From NCBI RefSeq assembly GCF_036669915.1, contig NC_089323.1:20654708-20718707 (forward strand): 64,000 nucleotides of DNA. The letters run 5' to 3'. This document shows, one piece after another, positions 11,346 to 23,384 of this stretch (position 1 is the stretch's first letter; every line of letters begins with the position of its first letter). Under the pieces are notes generated by a model. The model worked only from the letters and a program-made list of their open reading frames with translations, did not search any database and was not told where the DNA came from. The translations under genes and the position numbers were made by a program. The DNA is from Pocillopora verrucosa. Taxonomy: Eukaryota; Cnidaria; Anthozoa; Scleractinia; Pocilloporidae.

Positions 11346-13905
11346 GAGTTTTCATTGCTCGAGAACTCTGGTTTGGCTAAATTCACGTCTGCTGCAAATT
11401 GTCTTTAATTCTCTGAAAGGTGGTGAAATCTTCGTAAACACTCGGCTCAGAACAAATGTGGTGCATGCCAATAGGAAACAAGTGATAACAGGGATCAGTT
11501 CTTGATGTATTACGCTGTATATCAAGTATACTACGTGTATCCTCCTGGGAAGGCTAACACACACACACACACACACCCACAGTATTCGGGGTTTTACCCA
11601 ATGAAACCGCTAAAGACCAAAGAAATCCGGGCCATACGATCTTCGTTTCGTGTCTTAATTGGTTTCATAACACCAAAGTAACCACAATACAAAGAAAATG
11701 AATAGAATGGACTGTTTCCCCCTTATTCTTTTCAAGAAAAAATGACACTTTTAGTGTTGTTCCATGATACGATAGAAAGCCTAAAAATGGAAACTTTTCA
11801 GACCAGTTCATAAGGGGATGATGGACTACGATACTAGAGTCATTGATTGATATGTAAAGTACTAGCATTGACAAGACAATTGACCAATAGATTTGCTTGT
11901 TACTCGCTTTCATTATGCTCCTGCACGTCGGCACTTGTTATTTATTACTGGTTTTTGTTAGGTAAATACAAGTGTTAATGGTCTCTCGAGAAAAATTGGT
12001 TCAATAGCACCTCTCACCAGTTAGTTCTAAAGCAAGTACCTTGTGCAGCTTTTATGATTACTACTTTAGCTTCTACTCTAGCATGGTGTATGTTAGAGCG
12101 CTCTACGAATAAAAGTATACTGTGGAACCAAACGCTATCTCTTTCTTGACGTCCGACTTGACAAATTCACTCGAAGTAGATCGCTGTGTGCCAGGAAATC
12201 GTGACGAGTTCCGTTCTCATTAGCCGAGTGGTCTCTGCCGAGTTAATTCCCCCCGTTTGTACGTTTCCGGCAAGTTCAGTTTAGAGTGCGTGAAAACTTA
12301 TCATCAAACTTGTTAGGAAACTATGCGATAAACATCGGATATGCCATGCTCGATGGACAGTGCTTTTTCCTTTTATTGCCAAGAAATTAACCAAATAAAC
12401 ATAGAAAAAGCAAACAAACACACAAACAAAAAATAAAAATTAAGAGATTTATTTGCCAAAACCACGTTACAATTTATTGTGCACAGTTCCAAAAGGTTAT
12501 GGCGCCTTCACAGGGAGGTCAGCCTGAAGAAGTAAACTTCAGTAAGTCGAGTGAAAATAGGTTGCCGGCTCTAAAGGCCATTCATAAAACCACCGACAAA
12601 AATCGATTCTCCGTCATAGAATGCACCATTCAACCACAAAGTTTCCCGGATTCACTGTGCGCCCATGAATGTGTGTTCGTGGTGGAAGAACAAAAACCAC
12701 ACGTGTTTCTCAGGCCGTGCTTGGTAACAGCATTCCAAATTAGTATCTGCGTAAAAAGGGTTACAAAGTAAATAACGTTGGTGTTAAATACTTAGGAGAC
12801 CAAATAGTACACTAGTCTTTCATTCCAGCATGATCACTTTGTTTCATGGAAATTCCTAATTCCTTTTCACACGTAATAAGCCCGTCACTTTGAGTGGTAA
12901 ACACGCTTAACACTGAACTTTACAAAATCAGAGATAAAAAACTTGCTCACCTTTGGAAACGATAAAACCAGCAGCAGAGGAAGTGCTGCGTTGAGATTAG
13001 GAAGGAGTACCAAGAACAATGGATGCGCGGGAAGTACAGTGGTCAACACTCACTGTGGCTCTGGTTGCAGATGACTGATAAACACTTAAAGAACTTGTGT
13101 GTGATGAGGTTGTGTCAAAGTGAAGGAAGAATGTATGGTATGTTGTGTAAATTTCATCTTTTCGACTGAGGTGTTTTGTAAGTTCAATTAGTAGTTAGTT
13201 TGTTGTGAGTTGGTATTGTTACGGTTGTGAATAGCAGTGGTTTTTAACTTAAACCGGGAGTACTAATTAACAGGAGGTCGACGAATTAACAAGGGAAGGA
13301 GTGGGCGTAGGAGAAGTTGATGTGTGAGTGGTGGCTGAAGGGGTCGTGGAACTATCCATGGAGGGTACAGGCAAAGAAATACTAAAGCTCCAGTCATGAC
13401 GGGCGAGCCACAGCTTTCGGCGCTGGCCGCTTCCGTAAAGAGACGGTTTACGCGGAATAACACCAATCTCTTTCTTTAAATCCAAGGGAAGGTTATTAAA
13501 TAAAATTCCCAATTGCTGTATCTTAGCGTAAGGCATTTACTTCCTCTGTTTCCGACAAGTTCACCTACAAAAGACAAAGACAGAGATTGACTGGAAAAAA
13601 AAAACGAGGCTAAAAGTCACTCCTTGTTGCGTTGAATATGACACTTATACAGAAATCATAGCCATAGATAAAGGGAATTACCACATCAATACATCAAAAG
13701 CAGACATAAAAATTATATTGGGAAAGAAGACCGACTTTTTTTACGTATTGCAACAAATCACAAGAAAAGGCAGAAGCTGAGTGTAAAACAGCTATTGACC
13801 CCTTAAATGCTTCAAATAGTAGTTTATGGAGATGTAGTTTTTAATCATGGGTCAACTGAAACTGAATGCGGCCATTTCAGTGGAAAGAGAAAACAAATAT
13901 ATTTT
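11346..13905. other. interior of KDZ element, no confirmed gene
   Basis: It contains a short CA microsatellite (11555-11579) and two short open frames of unknown value. One is 12499-12771 on the plus strand (90 codons). The other is 13267-13536 on the minus strand (89 codons, Ser/Thr/Pro-rich C-terminus). Neither has a recognised domain or a splice phase that connects to the neighbouring genes. Confidence 0.4.
11555..11579. repeat. CA/TG microsatellite
   Basis: A run of about nine CA dinucleotides followed by ccca. Confidence 0.8.
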
Positions 13906-16900
13906 TCAAGAATTTGGAGGAACATCAGCTAGATCTTCGAAGACCTTAATCCGCACGTGCATGGATAAAGGCAAATATATGCTATAAAAACGCATACTGT
14001 ATTTGAAGTTGAACACTTCTTGTAGATGTTTTACTGACACGTCTTGCTTTTCCACCAGGGAATTACCTATAAAGTAAGGACCTATTTTCACTGGAAATAT
14101 TATGCTTTCTTTTCTAAGTTCTTAAGAAACGAGATGCTTGGTGTAATAAGTTGTTGATCTAAGCATCAATGTAGTGAATTTCATTGGGATTCATTTATTG
14201 TTTTAATATATTGAGATTATATTGATATTTAAGAACATAGATGTACACTTAGAGTAACAGAAATTGAGTACCGGGACTACTGCTCTCAATAACCTTTTTT
14301 CGAGGTTCTGTTTATGTTTTGAGTGAGGGAATGAAATGCAAATTGGAATTAACAGGTAATTGGTTTTACTAATTGTTTTTCTTTTTTTCATCAACTCATG
14401 TTTGGAAAAATCCAATTCACAAATTCTCAAGCATAAAAATTTGCAGAAAGATTTCAACATTACAAGTAAAATTAGAATGAGCTTCTGAAAGTATATATCA
14501 AGAGTAAAGTGCTAATTAATGCATATCTACAGTCAGTACTCACAGTGTAATCTACTTGCAAATGTTTCCATGATGTTTGTTTTTAAAAGGCTGTCACCAA
14601 TCCCAGCTGAACCTTGGTAACAAACACCATCATAAGCACATAACATCAGTGCATGACCACCAAGTGTTTCCAGTTCTGCAACCTGTGTAAAACATTGATA
14701 AGGATTGGTAACAATTAGAAGAACCAAATAAGTGTGATAACATATATACTCATTACTTAAGCAATGTCAGTTTGTTTAGTGCTGGATTAAAGTTGTATCC
14801 CATGATGGGAGTGCATGGTGACAAACATTTAATTACATGAAAATTACTGAGCTTGCATACTTAGAAAGTTCTGTAAATCAAGGAAAAGAAAAAACCTAAA
14901 AAGTAAGATATTTAAAACAGGTAATTATGAGTAAGTTTAAGAATAACTTTCATTGTTTATTAAGAGCTTGCTGAGACACCCGGTGACCAACTGTAAAATT
15001 ACAAGAAAGGGGAAAATTTTTGGCATATCTTAAATTACAATCCACACAGATAAATATCATAATTTTATTTGACAACAGTCAATCTACCAGTAATATAAAT
15101 GTAACAATAAGAAAACTGATAAATTAATGCTGATAGATTAAAATCAATGTCGAACAGAAAAATTCAATACGAAATGCTTGTTTGCTATTATAGCACAATT
15201 TAAGACCAGTTTACAAATTAAACAAAATCATAAGGTCAGTAAATGTATTGGGTATATCATTTCAAGAACTTGTCAATCCAGTCTTTATACAACTTGGTGA
15301 GTTGAACTTGGTCATTTATAAACCACAAAGTTCACATCACAAAATGTGATAAATATCATTGTAAGTTTGTAATAATGATGATGATAATGACTATGATTAT
15401 TACTAGCTGACCTGTTTCATGATGTTGCCAATTATCTTCTTGGCTTGTTTATCAGCTGAGGGTAGTGACACAGCTGACCCTAAATCTGTTGCCACCTTTT
15501 TGTAGGCATCTCTATCTGAGTCAGACAAGTTCCTCCACTTTTCTCTGATGGTGCGAAAGACCTCTGCACTTCCACCAGTTTGTTCTGTGGAATAAAAGGA
15601 CATGATGCATTTTTCAACTTAAAAGGTAAGATGTAAACCACAAATTTAGCTAGATCAAGAATGACTACCTACCTTTGTGGAGAAACTCCCTTGTGAAAGC
15701 ATTAAAGCCACTTTGTTTCCTCACTAGTTTCTTTTCTGTCCTCTTGTGTCCATCAAGCACTCTGGAACCACTACTACACTTCGCATTGTGGTTGTTTATC
15801 CAGTGCTGACCAGAAAAAAAAGTAATGTTTCACACTAAAAGAAAAAACCAAGAAAAGTAAAATTCTAACTGCTTTAGCAGTTTGACAAACAAGAAAACTT
15901 TGAACTAACTGTCACTGACAACTCACATGCAGTCACAGCTACTTTAGGGCTGACACTCAAAAAGTCAACTTTGAAACACTTTATAATAGTAAATTCATAT
16001 TATCAACTCAGTAAATAAAACATAATTTTTCTTGCTATATTTCCCCACAAATGCAGCACCACAGGTTCTTTAGAAACTTTCTCTCTTTATTCAATTGGAA
16101 AAATATATTTTCCAGTTACTTTATCACATTAATATGACTTCAAACAGTTAGATGACATTGTACAGTAGCTAAAAAGGCTATTGAAAAAAGGAAACTGTTA
16201 TTATATGCTCTAATTTGCAAAGTCTGGGAGGAGAGGTCTGTGCATGCAATCCCATAAAATTAAAGTTCTGAGCTTCTTCAAGATCTCTTTAAAAGTATTT
16301 CTTTTTGTAACTATATTGTGTGGTACAAATACCACATCAATTTTGTCTATCTTAAAATACTGAAAAAGATGCAAAATAAAAAATAAAAACAAATTGAAAG
16401 ATAGAGAGACACAGAGAGAGGAGAGGGAGGGAGAGAGAGGGGAAAAAAAGCGATAGCAAATGAACAAAAAACATGTAAATCTAAAGCACCCCAATGACTT
16501 TTGTTTCATTTGCTAGTTGCTGGCTCGAATAACATTTGAAAGTTATCAGAAGTCAACTGTGAATATGACCTTCTGCATTAACATCCTCGTATGTAGTACC
16601 TTATTCAAAACACTTAGTTCAATTGGGTTTTACTGTATTAATATATAAGACAAAACTTCTGTAGGTAACACATAAGGTGCAAAGAAAGGGAAATACTACA
16701 GCACGGTCTGACCAAAAACCCCCTTAACACAAACTAAAACCAATATGTACACCTGAAAACAAACTAAAAGGATCCAAAGTAATCTTAAACCATTTGAAAC
16801 CATATAAACCCATCTTAAATCATTTGACCCATGTAAAAAAAATTGGCAACCATCTTGAATCTACTAAAACCATTCAGAACCATCTTAAACTATTTGGAAC

Positions 16901-18822
16901 CATTTATAACCTTAAAACATCTAGAATGATCTGTAACCATTTGAAACCATCTGGAAGCATCTGTATCCATCTACAATCAACTCAAGCCATCTACAACCAA
17001 CTCAAACCATCTACAACCAACTCAAACCATCTACAACCACCTCAAACCATCTGCAACTAACTCAAACCATCCACAACCAACTAAAACCTGATCTACAACT
17101 GATTCAGACCATCTACAACCACCTAAAACCATCTAAAGCCATGTACAAGCAACTGAAACCATCTTAAAACTATCCTAGGGGCCTGTTTACATGAAGGTTG
17201 GGTGACTCCACCTGGGTGAGGTAACCTGCCTATCCATATAATCTCTTACTTTATCTTGATCATGTTTACATGATAGGCAGGGTGACCTGCTTAAGAGAAT
17301 GTCTCCCTACAGGGATGGCAATTTGCCTTGTAAAAATCCCAAGGTGGGTCAATGTATCTTGCTGGGGTTGCTAGAGTTCCTGAGGTTGTAAGATTGTACA
17401 TTAACACAGGCTATTTCTCAACCACAGGTAGGCAGGTTACCTCAACTACCAAGGGTCCCCCACCTTTATGTAACCAGGCCCTAAACCATCTTAAACCATC
17501 TACAAGCAAACCATCTTAAACCATCTAAAACTACCTCAGTGCAACCATCTAAAACCACCTCTGCACAACCAACTAAAACTACCTAATTGCAACCATCTAA
17601 AAACCACCTCAGTACAACTACCTAAAACTACCTTAGTACAACCATCTAAAAACCACCTCAGTACAACCACCTAAAACTACCTCAGTACAACCATCTAAAA
17701 CCACCTCAGTACAACCACCAAAAACTACCTCAGTGCAACCATCTAAAACCACCAAAAATCAAAGAAATATTATCTCAGCTCGAGATGGAGATAGTAGGCT
17801 GGTTTAAGAGGCCAGCTGTAGATGAATGATTCAGACTATCATTGTGCTCGACAAATAGGAGTTACAAAGGCCATCATTGTTCCTATAATTTCCTTATGGA
17901 AAACTAAATTACAGTCGATCTCATTTTTCAATTGATAACTTGAGTCAAAGAGGACAAAATTGCACAAATGTATCAACAAATGTCTAACAATGGCACCCAG
18001 TTAATTACATTTTCATGTGAAGTAAGAGAACTTTCATTCAGTACAAGAAAGCGGTACGAAACGTGTGAAGGGGTCCCAAAAATTGAAATTGATTACAGAG
18101 GTCTCCAGAGGAGCAAACTATCAATGCGGTAACCGGAGAACTCTCTGTCGATCGTAGGTAGTTTTAGATGGTTTTACGTGGTTTAAGATGGTTTGTCTGT
18201 TTTTAGGTGGTTTCAGGTAGTTTAAAATGCTTTTAGGTGGTTTAAGATCGTTTTTGTGGTTTCTCGTCGTTCCATGTTATTTCTATTTAGATGGAGAGAA
18301 AGTACAACACATGCTTCATTTAATTTCTTCCGACATCAAACGGCTTTCACATCATTTGTGAAAGGCTATAGCTATGGACAACGCAGAATTAGGAATAAAC
18401 TGGCCGGCGAAAACCTTACACTGTAACTTCATATAAAGCCTGTGTGTAATAAAATTAGAAAAATGCTCGAAAGATGTCCTCAGATCGCAATTAAATCAAC
18501 GTGGTTTGTAACAGAATAGGTCAAAAGATCAGAAAAATTAAATTACACTAACTTCAAATGGCCTGAAACTCCTAACAACATACATACATGAAATTTAGTA
18601 CAGGAAATTAATTATCCTGGTGCCTGGGATAAAATGAATGTTAATCAAGGCCGTGAGAGCTTAAACTACCTTCACTTGGTCTTCCGAAATGCCGACTCTT
18701 GTGGCACATGCACGAATTTTGTCGCACATCGCTTTCTTGGTGGAAGTCATTCCCTCGTTGAAAAACGTGGTCAGCACTTCCTTTTGTTCTTCAGAATAAA
18801 CTAATCGGGACTGCCTTTCCAT
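13906..18822 (-). CDS. homeodomain-like/HMG-box-like protein carried by the KDZ element
   Basis: Five minus-strand exons: 18822-18670, 15805-15673, 15584-15412, 14682-14544 and 14090-13906. They sum to 783 nt, keep phase at every junction and give 260 residues from ATG to TGA. Residues 1-51 (exon 1) contain RQSRLVYSEEQKEVL and end GISEDQVK. Exon 2 continues HWINNHNAK, so the joined region matches the homeodomain recognition helix. The Trp and the Asn corresponding to positions 48 and 51 are kept, while Arg53 is replaced. Residues about 75-140 carry SGFNAFTREF, then FRTIREKWRNLSDSDRDAYK, the Trp/Leu-Ser/Tyr spacing of an HMG box. The C-terminal 100 residues are unrecognised. It starts about 130 bp inside the right terminal repeat and points toward the transposase. 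A role in element DNA binding or target choice is inference. Weak point: the exon 3 donor (CAG/gtcagc) also precedes an in-frame stop, so a shorter product is possible. Confidence 0.72.
16730..17765. repeat. minisatellite of about 20 bp, interrupted by a MITE
   Basis: Many copies of variants of aaccatctacaaccaactca, with a shorter variant (accatctaaaaccacct) after the MITE at 17178-17481. The array lies in the large first intron of the homeodomain-like gene. The reverse complement of the same motif appears at 18155-18265. Confidence 0.85.
17178..17481. mobile_element. MITE nested in the minisatellite
   Basis: About 304 bp with terminal inverted repeats. The left end gggcctgtttacatgaaggt matches the inverted right end gggcctggttacataaaggt. 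TA (or CTA) flanks both ends. The interior is partly palindromic (two inverted aggcaggttacct-type blocks). There is no coding capacity. It interrupts the 20-bp array and so inserted after the array formed. Confidence 0.8.
18155..18265. repeat. inverted counterpart of the 20-bp minisatellite
   Basis: A short array of ggttttaggtggtttaagat-type units, the reverse complement of the motif at 17490-17765. The two blocks could pair into a long hairpin in a transcript of the intron. Confidence 0.65.
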
Positions 18823-18954
18823 TGTAAAGTAAAAAGGTCAGACGCGCAATAACCTAATGATCCACGTTGTGCAGGGATATAAAGACCAAGCAATGGGGTC
18901 AGCGAAGCGTGCTGAGCAGGGCGCTAATATTTAATCCCATACGTCACAGGTTCA

Positions 18955-19049
18955 CGATAGGTAAATAGGCCCTACTTTGACCGCTTGTATGCGTTAATTT
19001 GATACTAATTAAATCCGCATATAAGCGGTTAATTACGAGCGAATCGGAT
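18955..19049 (-). repeat. right terminal inverted repeat of KDZ element
   Basis: Inverted counterpart of 1733-1828, with the same internal palindrome. The first exon of the homeodomain-like gene begins only about 130 bp inside this repeat, so its promoter would lie in or beside it. Confidence 0.9.
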
Positions 19050-19057
19050 GCATAAAG
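19050..19057. repeat. candidate target-site duplication, right copy
   Basis: gcataaag, identical to 1725-1732, directly after the right terminal inverted repeat. Confidence 0.75.
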
Positions 19058-20369
19058 GCATAACCCCGAGAATGATTCTGACGTGACACATTATTGTAAG
19101 CCTTTCACAAAAAAATCGACTATTTGCATATTGAAAAAAACGATTTCGACTCCAATATACTTGCCTTCTGCTGAGTTTCTTACAGCCGTATAGTTATAGG
19201 GCGGTAAGGTCAAGCGGTAGGTAACACAAAATGAAATTCGTTGCAATGATAATTCTGAGAAACTGAAAGACGATGACGTCAGAAATACGCTGTTCTTCAG
19301 TCTCTTCATCCATTTCGCCGGGAAAAGCCGTTAATCAGTTAACCGTGCAGTAACCTCAGTCTGGATATAATGTTGTGGCGGTCGTTATGTTTAATAACAA
19401 CTCTTTACAGCCTAGAATCATCAGGTATGCTAGCTGCATGATCGCTCTTAGAGGACCACACTGTTGTGAAGTGATATTCGCGAAGATCGTTCGAAGTATT
19501 GAAAGCAAACATTGAGCGTGACTTGCTGTTTCTAGATCCTTTAAGAATCCTCCCCGGACTTAAAGACAAGTACTTACTTCGAAATTAGGTAACTCAAGGT
19601 AACCAAAACACTGTGGCAAACTGGATCTAAGTGAAGTAGGTTGTTTACCTTTCATAGGTGTCCTGTTGGATCATGTTGTGTCTTGGTATAAGGGGCTGGA
19701 GGGTTGTTTTTAAGTACAATGCTAAATTCGCATTTAGTGCTTTTCATTGACTCATTAGCGTTTTGTCAAAACTTCCTGCTTTTCCTGCCTGAAATAATGG
19801 TAAATTTTGGATAAATGAGTACTAGTTTAGAATTCAATTGCAGTGATCTATTTACGGTCGCATTCTCGGAAAACTGTGCGACATGATAAGAATTTCTTTC
19901 ACTGTAAGGAGAAATCGAACTTAATTCTTCTTCGTTCGTATCCGAAAGTTGAACTTATCTCTAATGCTTTTATTCTGCAAACGAAAATTAGTTGTATGCT
20001 GTAGACACTGTTCTACATTCATCGATTCATCCTGATGGGCTTATTCAGGCGTGGCGTAGCGTTACAATATAATCTAGATGGCGTGTTATAAATTCCACCT
20101 CATTTTTGGGTTATTCAAGATATATCAGTGCGATGTGACTTCTACCGAGTGTTAGTGGTGATATCTCCTGTGTAAAATACTTCCAATGAAAAAATGAAAC
20201 ATCATCCAAATGCCTGATAGATCAGCCACAACGAGTATGTTCAATCAACATTCATTCGAGGCATGAGTATCATCTGACTTTCCTGTTTCTTTAATGAAAA
20301 GCATAGACTAATTGGTAGTTCCTAGAAATCCTAAAAGAGCTTTCATTGCATGTCCCGTCTAATTCACAG
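19058..20369. other. 5' region of receptor module A, no exon recognised
   Basis: A signal-peptide exon for module A would be expected here, as found for modules C, D and E, but none was seen. The part from about 19.98 kb is repeated in diverged form ahead of module B (about 22.98-23.38 kb). The duplicated block therefore included several hundred bases upstream of the ApeC exon. Confidence 0.45.
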
Positions 20370-22341
20370 CCATTCATTGGCCAGCTGGAAAATATGGAAT
20401 ACCAAAACCTGTCTCCGGGTGTCCTTCAGCCGAAGGGTTTCAGTGGAATGAAGGATGGATTCTTCAGGACACCAGTCATTATAGAGATCATAAAAAATCA
20501 AATAATTCAAGGTCGACGTCATTCCATATTGACGGATTTGTAAATAAGATGTTAGTGAACAGGTCATTTTGTATCAAAGATACAACCACTGACGACGAAT
20601 ATAGACCAGCTTGGCCAGCAGGTTAGTTTCTCTTGATACTCGAGGTCAGAAAACAAATGAGTTACCCTAAATCTCATCACAATTCACATTAATACCAAAT
20701 AGCCATAGATAAAGCTGTTTATTGAACACACCAACTAACGTTATGTTCTCATAATTTCAACGAATGTGTATCACTTATCACAGATGGTCTAAGTTACACT
20801 AAGTCTCATCACTATTCACAATGACATCATATAGTCATACACATAACTGTTTGTTTAACACACCAATAAACTTAAAAAAATATGCATCATCATTCTTTTA
20901 TGTCCTCATAATCTCAACGAATGTGTATCACTTATCATCTTATACTTTTCTTTTAGGAAAATATTGTATCTATCGAAAAGATAAACGCTGCCCGGAAGGA
21001 TTAACACCAGGAAATGTCTTCTGGAATGATGACGATGATTCCTTACATAACGGAGACGAACAATCTGGGGCACTTCCTGATTTTGAGTTTTTTCATCATC
21101 TGTACACGCAGATCTATTTTTGTTGCAAAACGGACGGAGACAAGAATAACTCTGTTCTCCTGCCCTCTAAGTCTCCATTCTTCCTGCTTGCCTACAATTC
21201 GTCGACATGCCAGATGGTCAAGTGGACAGTAGTGAGTCTAGAGTGGATATATTTTTCTACATATAGTTCCGATAACCAAGACAGCGCTGATGGGGCGTTC
21301 CCATACGATGCAGGAATTAAACACCCAACTATGTATTACTGTTACTATCAGGGTAAGAAAAACAGCATAATTGTGTGGAAATGTCAAGTAACTTAAATTT
21401 TCAACATGGCATAAGATACTGAAACGATACGACAGGTTTTTGCTATCCTAATTATCACTGGAGTTGTTAATTTAAGTTAGATAGTACATGAAAATGGATA
21501 CATTACTGTGCATAAAGGTGTTGTATTGTGTCATAAAACGAGCTAGTCCATATCGTGAGTCACACTGTGTGCGTGCGTGCTTTCCACTCATGTAATTAAT
21601 ACGGTGCAAGACTTCTATCATTTCTCGTGCAGGCCTCTTGTCATGACAGTAACTCAATTATAAGTGCGTAATTTTTGCTTGTAGGCTGCAACAAAACTTT
21701 TAACTCCAACAATGGCACTCTTCAATCGCCTTTTCATCCGGAAAAGTATCCAAGTGGACAGTACTGCTCTTGGAGAATAACTGTTCATTACTCACAACGA
21801 GTTCATCTTAAGTTCACAACCTTCCAATTACAAAACGAGGAAGACACAGACGAGCTATATGTGTACGATGGAGAAAATGAGAGAGATTTCTTGTTGGGTG
21901 TGTTTTATGGAGATCATCATCCACCAGAGGAAGGAATCTTCTCTACATGGAACAGTCTGTTTTTAATATTCAAATCCGACGATAAAGACTCCTACACTGG
22001 CTTCAGTGCTTTCTACCGTGTGGTCAATAAAAAATGTAAGTGTTTGAGTATTTGTACTGTTACAAAAGTTCTTGAAGTGCCAATTTTTGTTCATTAGTTT
22101 GATTAAAACTTAATTTTCTTTGAAAGTTTTATTTCATACTAAAGCCCTCTTGCATGAGTGGAACATAATTATAATAATAACAATGATGATAAAGTCACCA
22201 TTAATTACGGTTTCTTGAGTTGTTGTGCTATTTTCATATCTCTTTTGCACTTTATGACTATATTATCCGATCCCTCCCCAGCTCCATACACATGTGATCA
22301 GGAGGTGACGCCATCATCTAACGATGTGACTCCTTTTAGAG
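20370..22341 (+). CDS. receptor module A: ApeC-CUB-stalk (signal peptide not found)
   Basis: Exons 20370-20621 and 20957-21352 (ApeC), 21685-22035 (CUB) and 22282-22341 (Ser/Thr stalk), all entered and left in phase 1. ApeC starts HWPAGKYGIPKPVSGCP and continues KYCIYRKDKRCPEGL, FCCKTDG, SPFFLLAYNSSTCQMVKW, YDAG and YYCYYQG. The CUB begins CNKTFNSNNGTLQSP and holds TDELYVYDGE and TGFSAFY. It has only the first cysteine pair. ApeC domains bind bacterial wall components in other invertebrates (family knowledge) and CUB domains mediate protein binding. The stalk exon's donor is in phase with the first exon of module B, and no transmembrane exon lies between. A and B may thus be one gene with two ApeC-CUB units, or A may be an incomplete duplicate. 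Confidence 0.8.
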
Positions 22342-23384
22342 GTAAGTTTTCAGTTGCTGCAGTAAAATGATATAATACTTATAACTTATAAGAAATAATA
22401 ACGATTCAGTATCTTTTTCCAAGCTTCTAATGCAAAAGCTATCTTACGCACATGAAGGGAAACTGTTGTTTGATTTTTCCCCCAAATCGACAAAAGTTTC
22501 GAAGTGTGGTCATCCTGTGTTATATGAACTATTTTTAAGAGCTAGTCCTTACGAAACCAGATAGAATAATATGTGTAGCATACTTTGATGGCAATGATAA
22601 AATCAATTTTAGAGTTGACTCAAATATTTTCACTAAATCATAGACAATTATAGTCGTCTTCATCCAGTGAACTGAGTTCCCTACAGCCTTTTATTACAAA
22701 GGCAATAGGGTTTTCATTTCGTTTGTAACACACATGTCAACTTGTCTTGTTTAAAACTCTAAGGAAGCGTAAGATGATTTCAGCATTATTATGCATTTGT
22801 TGAAGCCAGACATTATCTAATGCGCTACTTGTGTTATCGCTTTAAGAGTTTAGAATTTAATCAGGTTATTAGCGGCGGACACATTCTTGAAAAACCGAGA
22901 AACAGTATTTCTTTCAATAGAAAAAGAAATCGAATCCTGAATACGTCTTCGGTCAAATGGTTCCACAAGTTGAATTCATGGCAGATCTATTCATTCTATA
23001 GACAAGAAATTAACTGTATGTTCTAAAAAATGTTTGAATCATTGAATCACAACTGGATTGGCCTATTCAGTGCCGTAACAATATAATCTAGACATGTTTT
23101 GGAAAACCGCGAGATATAAGAGGTAACACGTCCAAATGGCTTGGTTTATCCAAGTTGGCAGTGCGATGTAAGTTCCGCAAAGTGTCGATGTTATATGTTA
23201 AGTGTAAGATGCCATCAAGGTTTTAACAACGACCAAATGCCTGATCAACAAGCATGCTCGGTCGCCTTTTATTCGAGGCAAGAGCATTCTTTAACTTTTC
23301 TTTTCCTTTAGCGACAGTATAAGCCTTTGGGTGCTTCTTGCAAATGTCATAACAGCTTTTCATGCCTGTCTTATTTTATTTAAG

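Larger units (their letters stand above)
1733..19049. mobile_element. KDZ-class DNA transposon, about 17.3 kb, apparently full length
   Basis: Seen: the left end (about 1733-1828) and right end (about 18955-19049) are inverted copies of each other, differing at three sites over a 93-bp core. The octamer gcataaag lies just outside both ends (1725-1732 and 19050-19057), as expected of an 8-bp target-site duplication. Inside are a KDZ transposase gene reading inward from the left and a homeodomain/HMG-like gene reading inward from the right. The middle holds satellite arrays. Known: KDZ (Kyakuja-Dileera-Zisupton) elements are large, intron-rich cut-and-paste transposons, and 8-bp duplications are, as I recall, reported for Zisupton. 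Inferred: the genes and satellites between the repeats travel together. The exact end base is uncertain by one or two nucleotides. Confidence 0.88.

Noticed and set aside
7868..11505. Many open frames on both strands across 7.9-11.5 kb
   Set aside because: They are translations of a tandem satellite. Similar frames recur with the repeat period and have no start, splice or domain support.
12499..12771. 90-codon plus-strand open frame inside the KDZ element
   Set aside because: No recognised domain, no splice partner and no codon-level support beyond its length.
13267..13536. 89-codon minus-strand frame as a sixth exon of the homeodomain-like gene
   Set aside because: An in-frame stop directly precedes its ATG, and the five-exon model already closes in frame at 13906.
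16210..16509. 99-codon minus-strand frame rich in Ser/Leu/Phe
   Set aside because: It arises from a GA-rich low-complexity stretch in an intron of the homeodomain-like gene.
16730..17765. CRISPR-like array
   Set aside because: The repeats are contiguous variants of one 20-bp motif without spacers, and the genome is animal.
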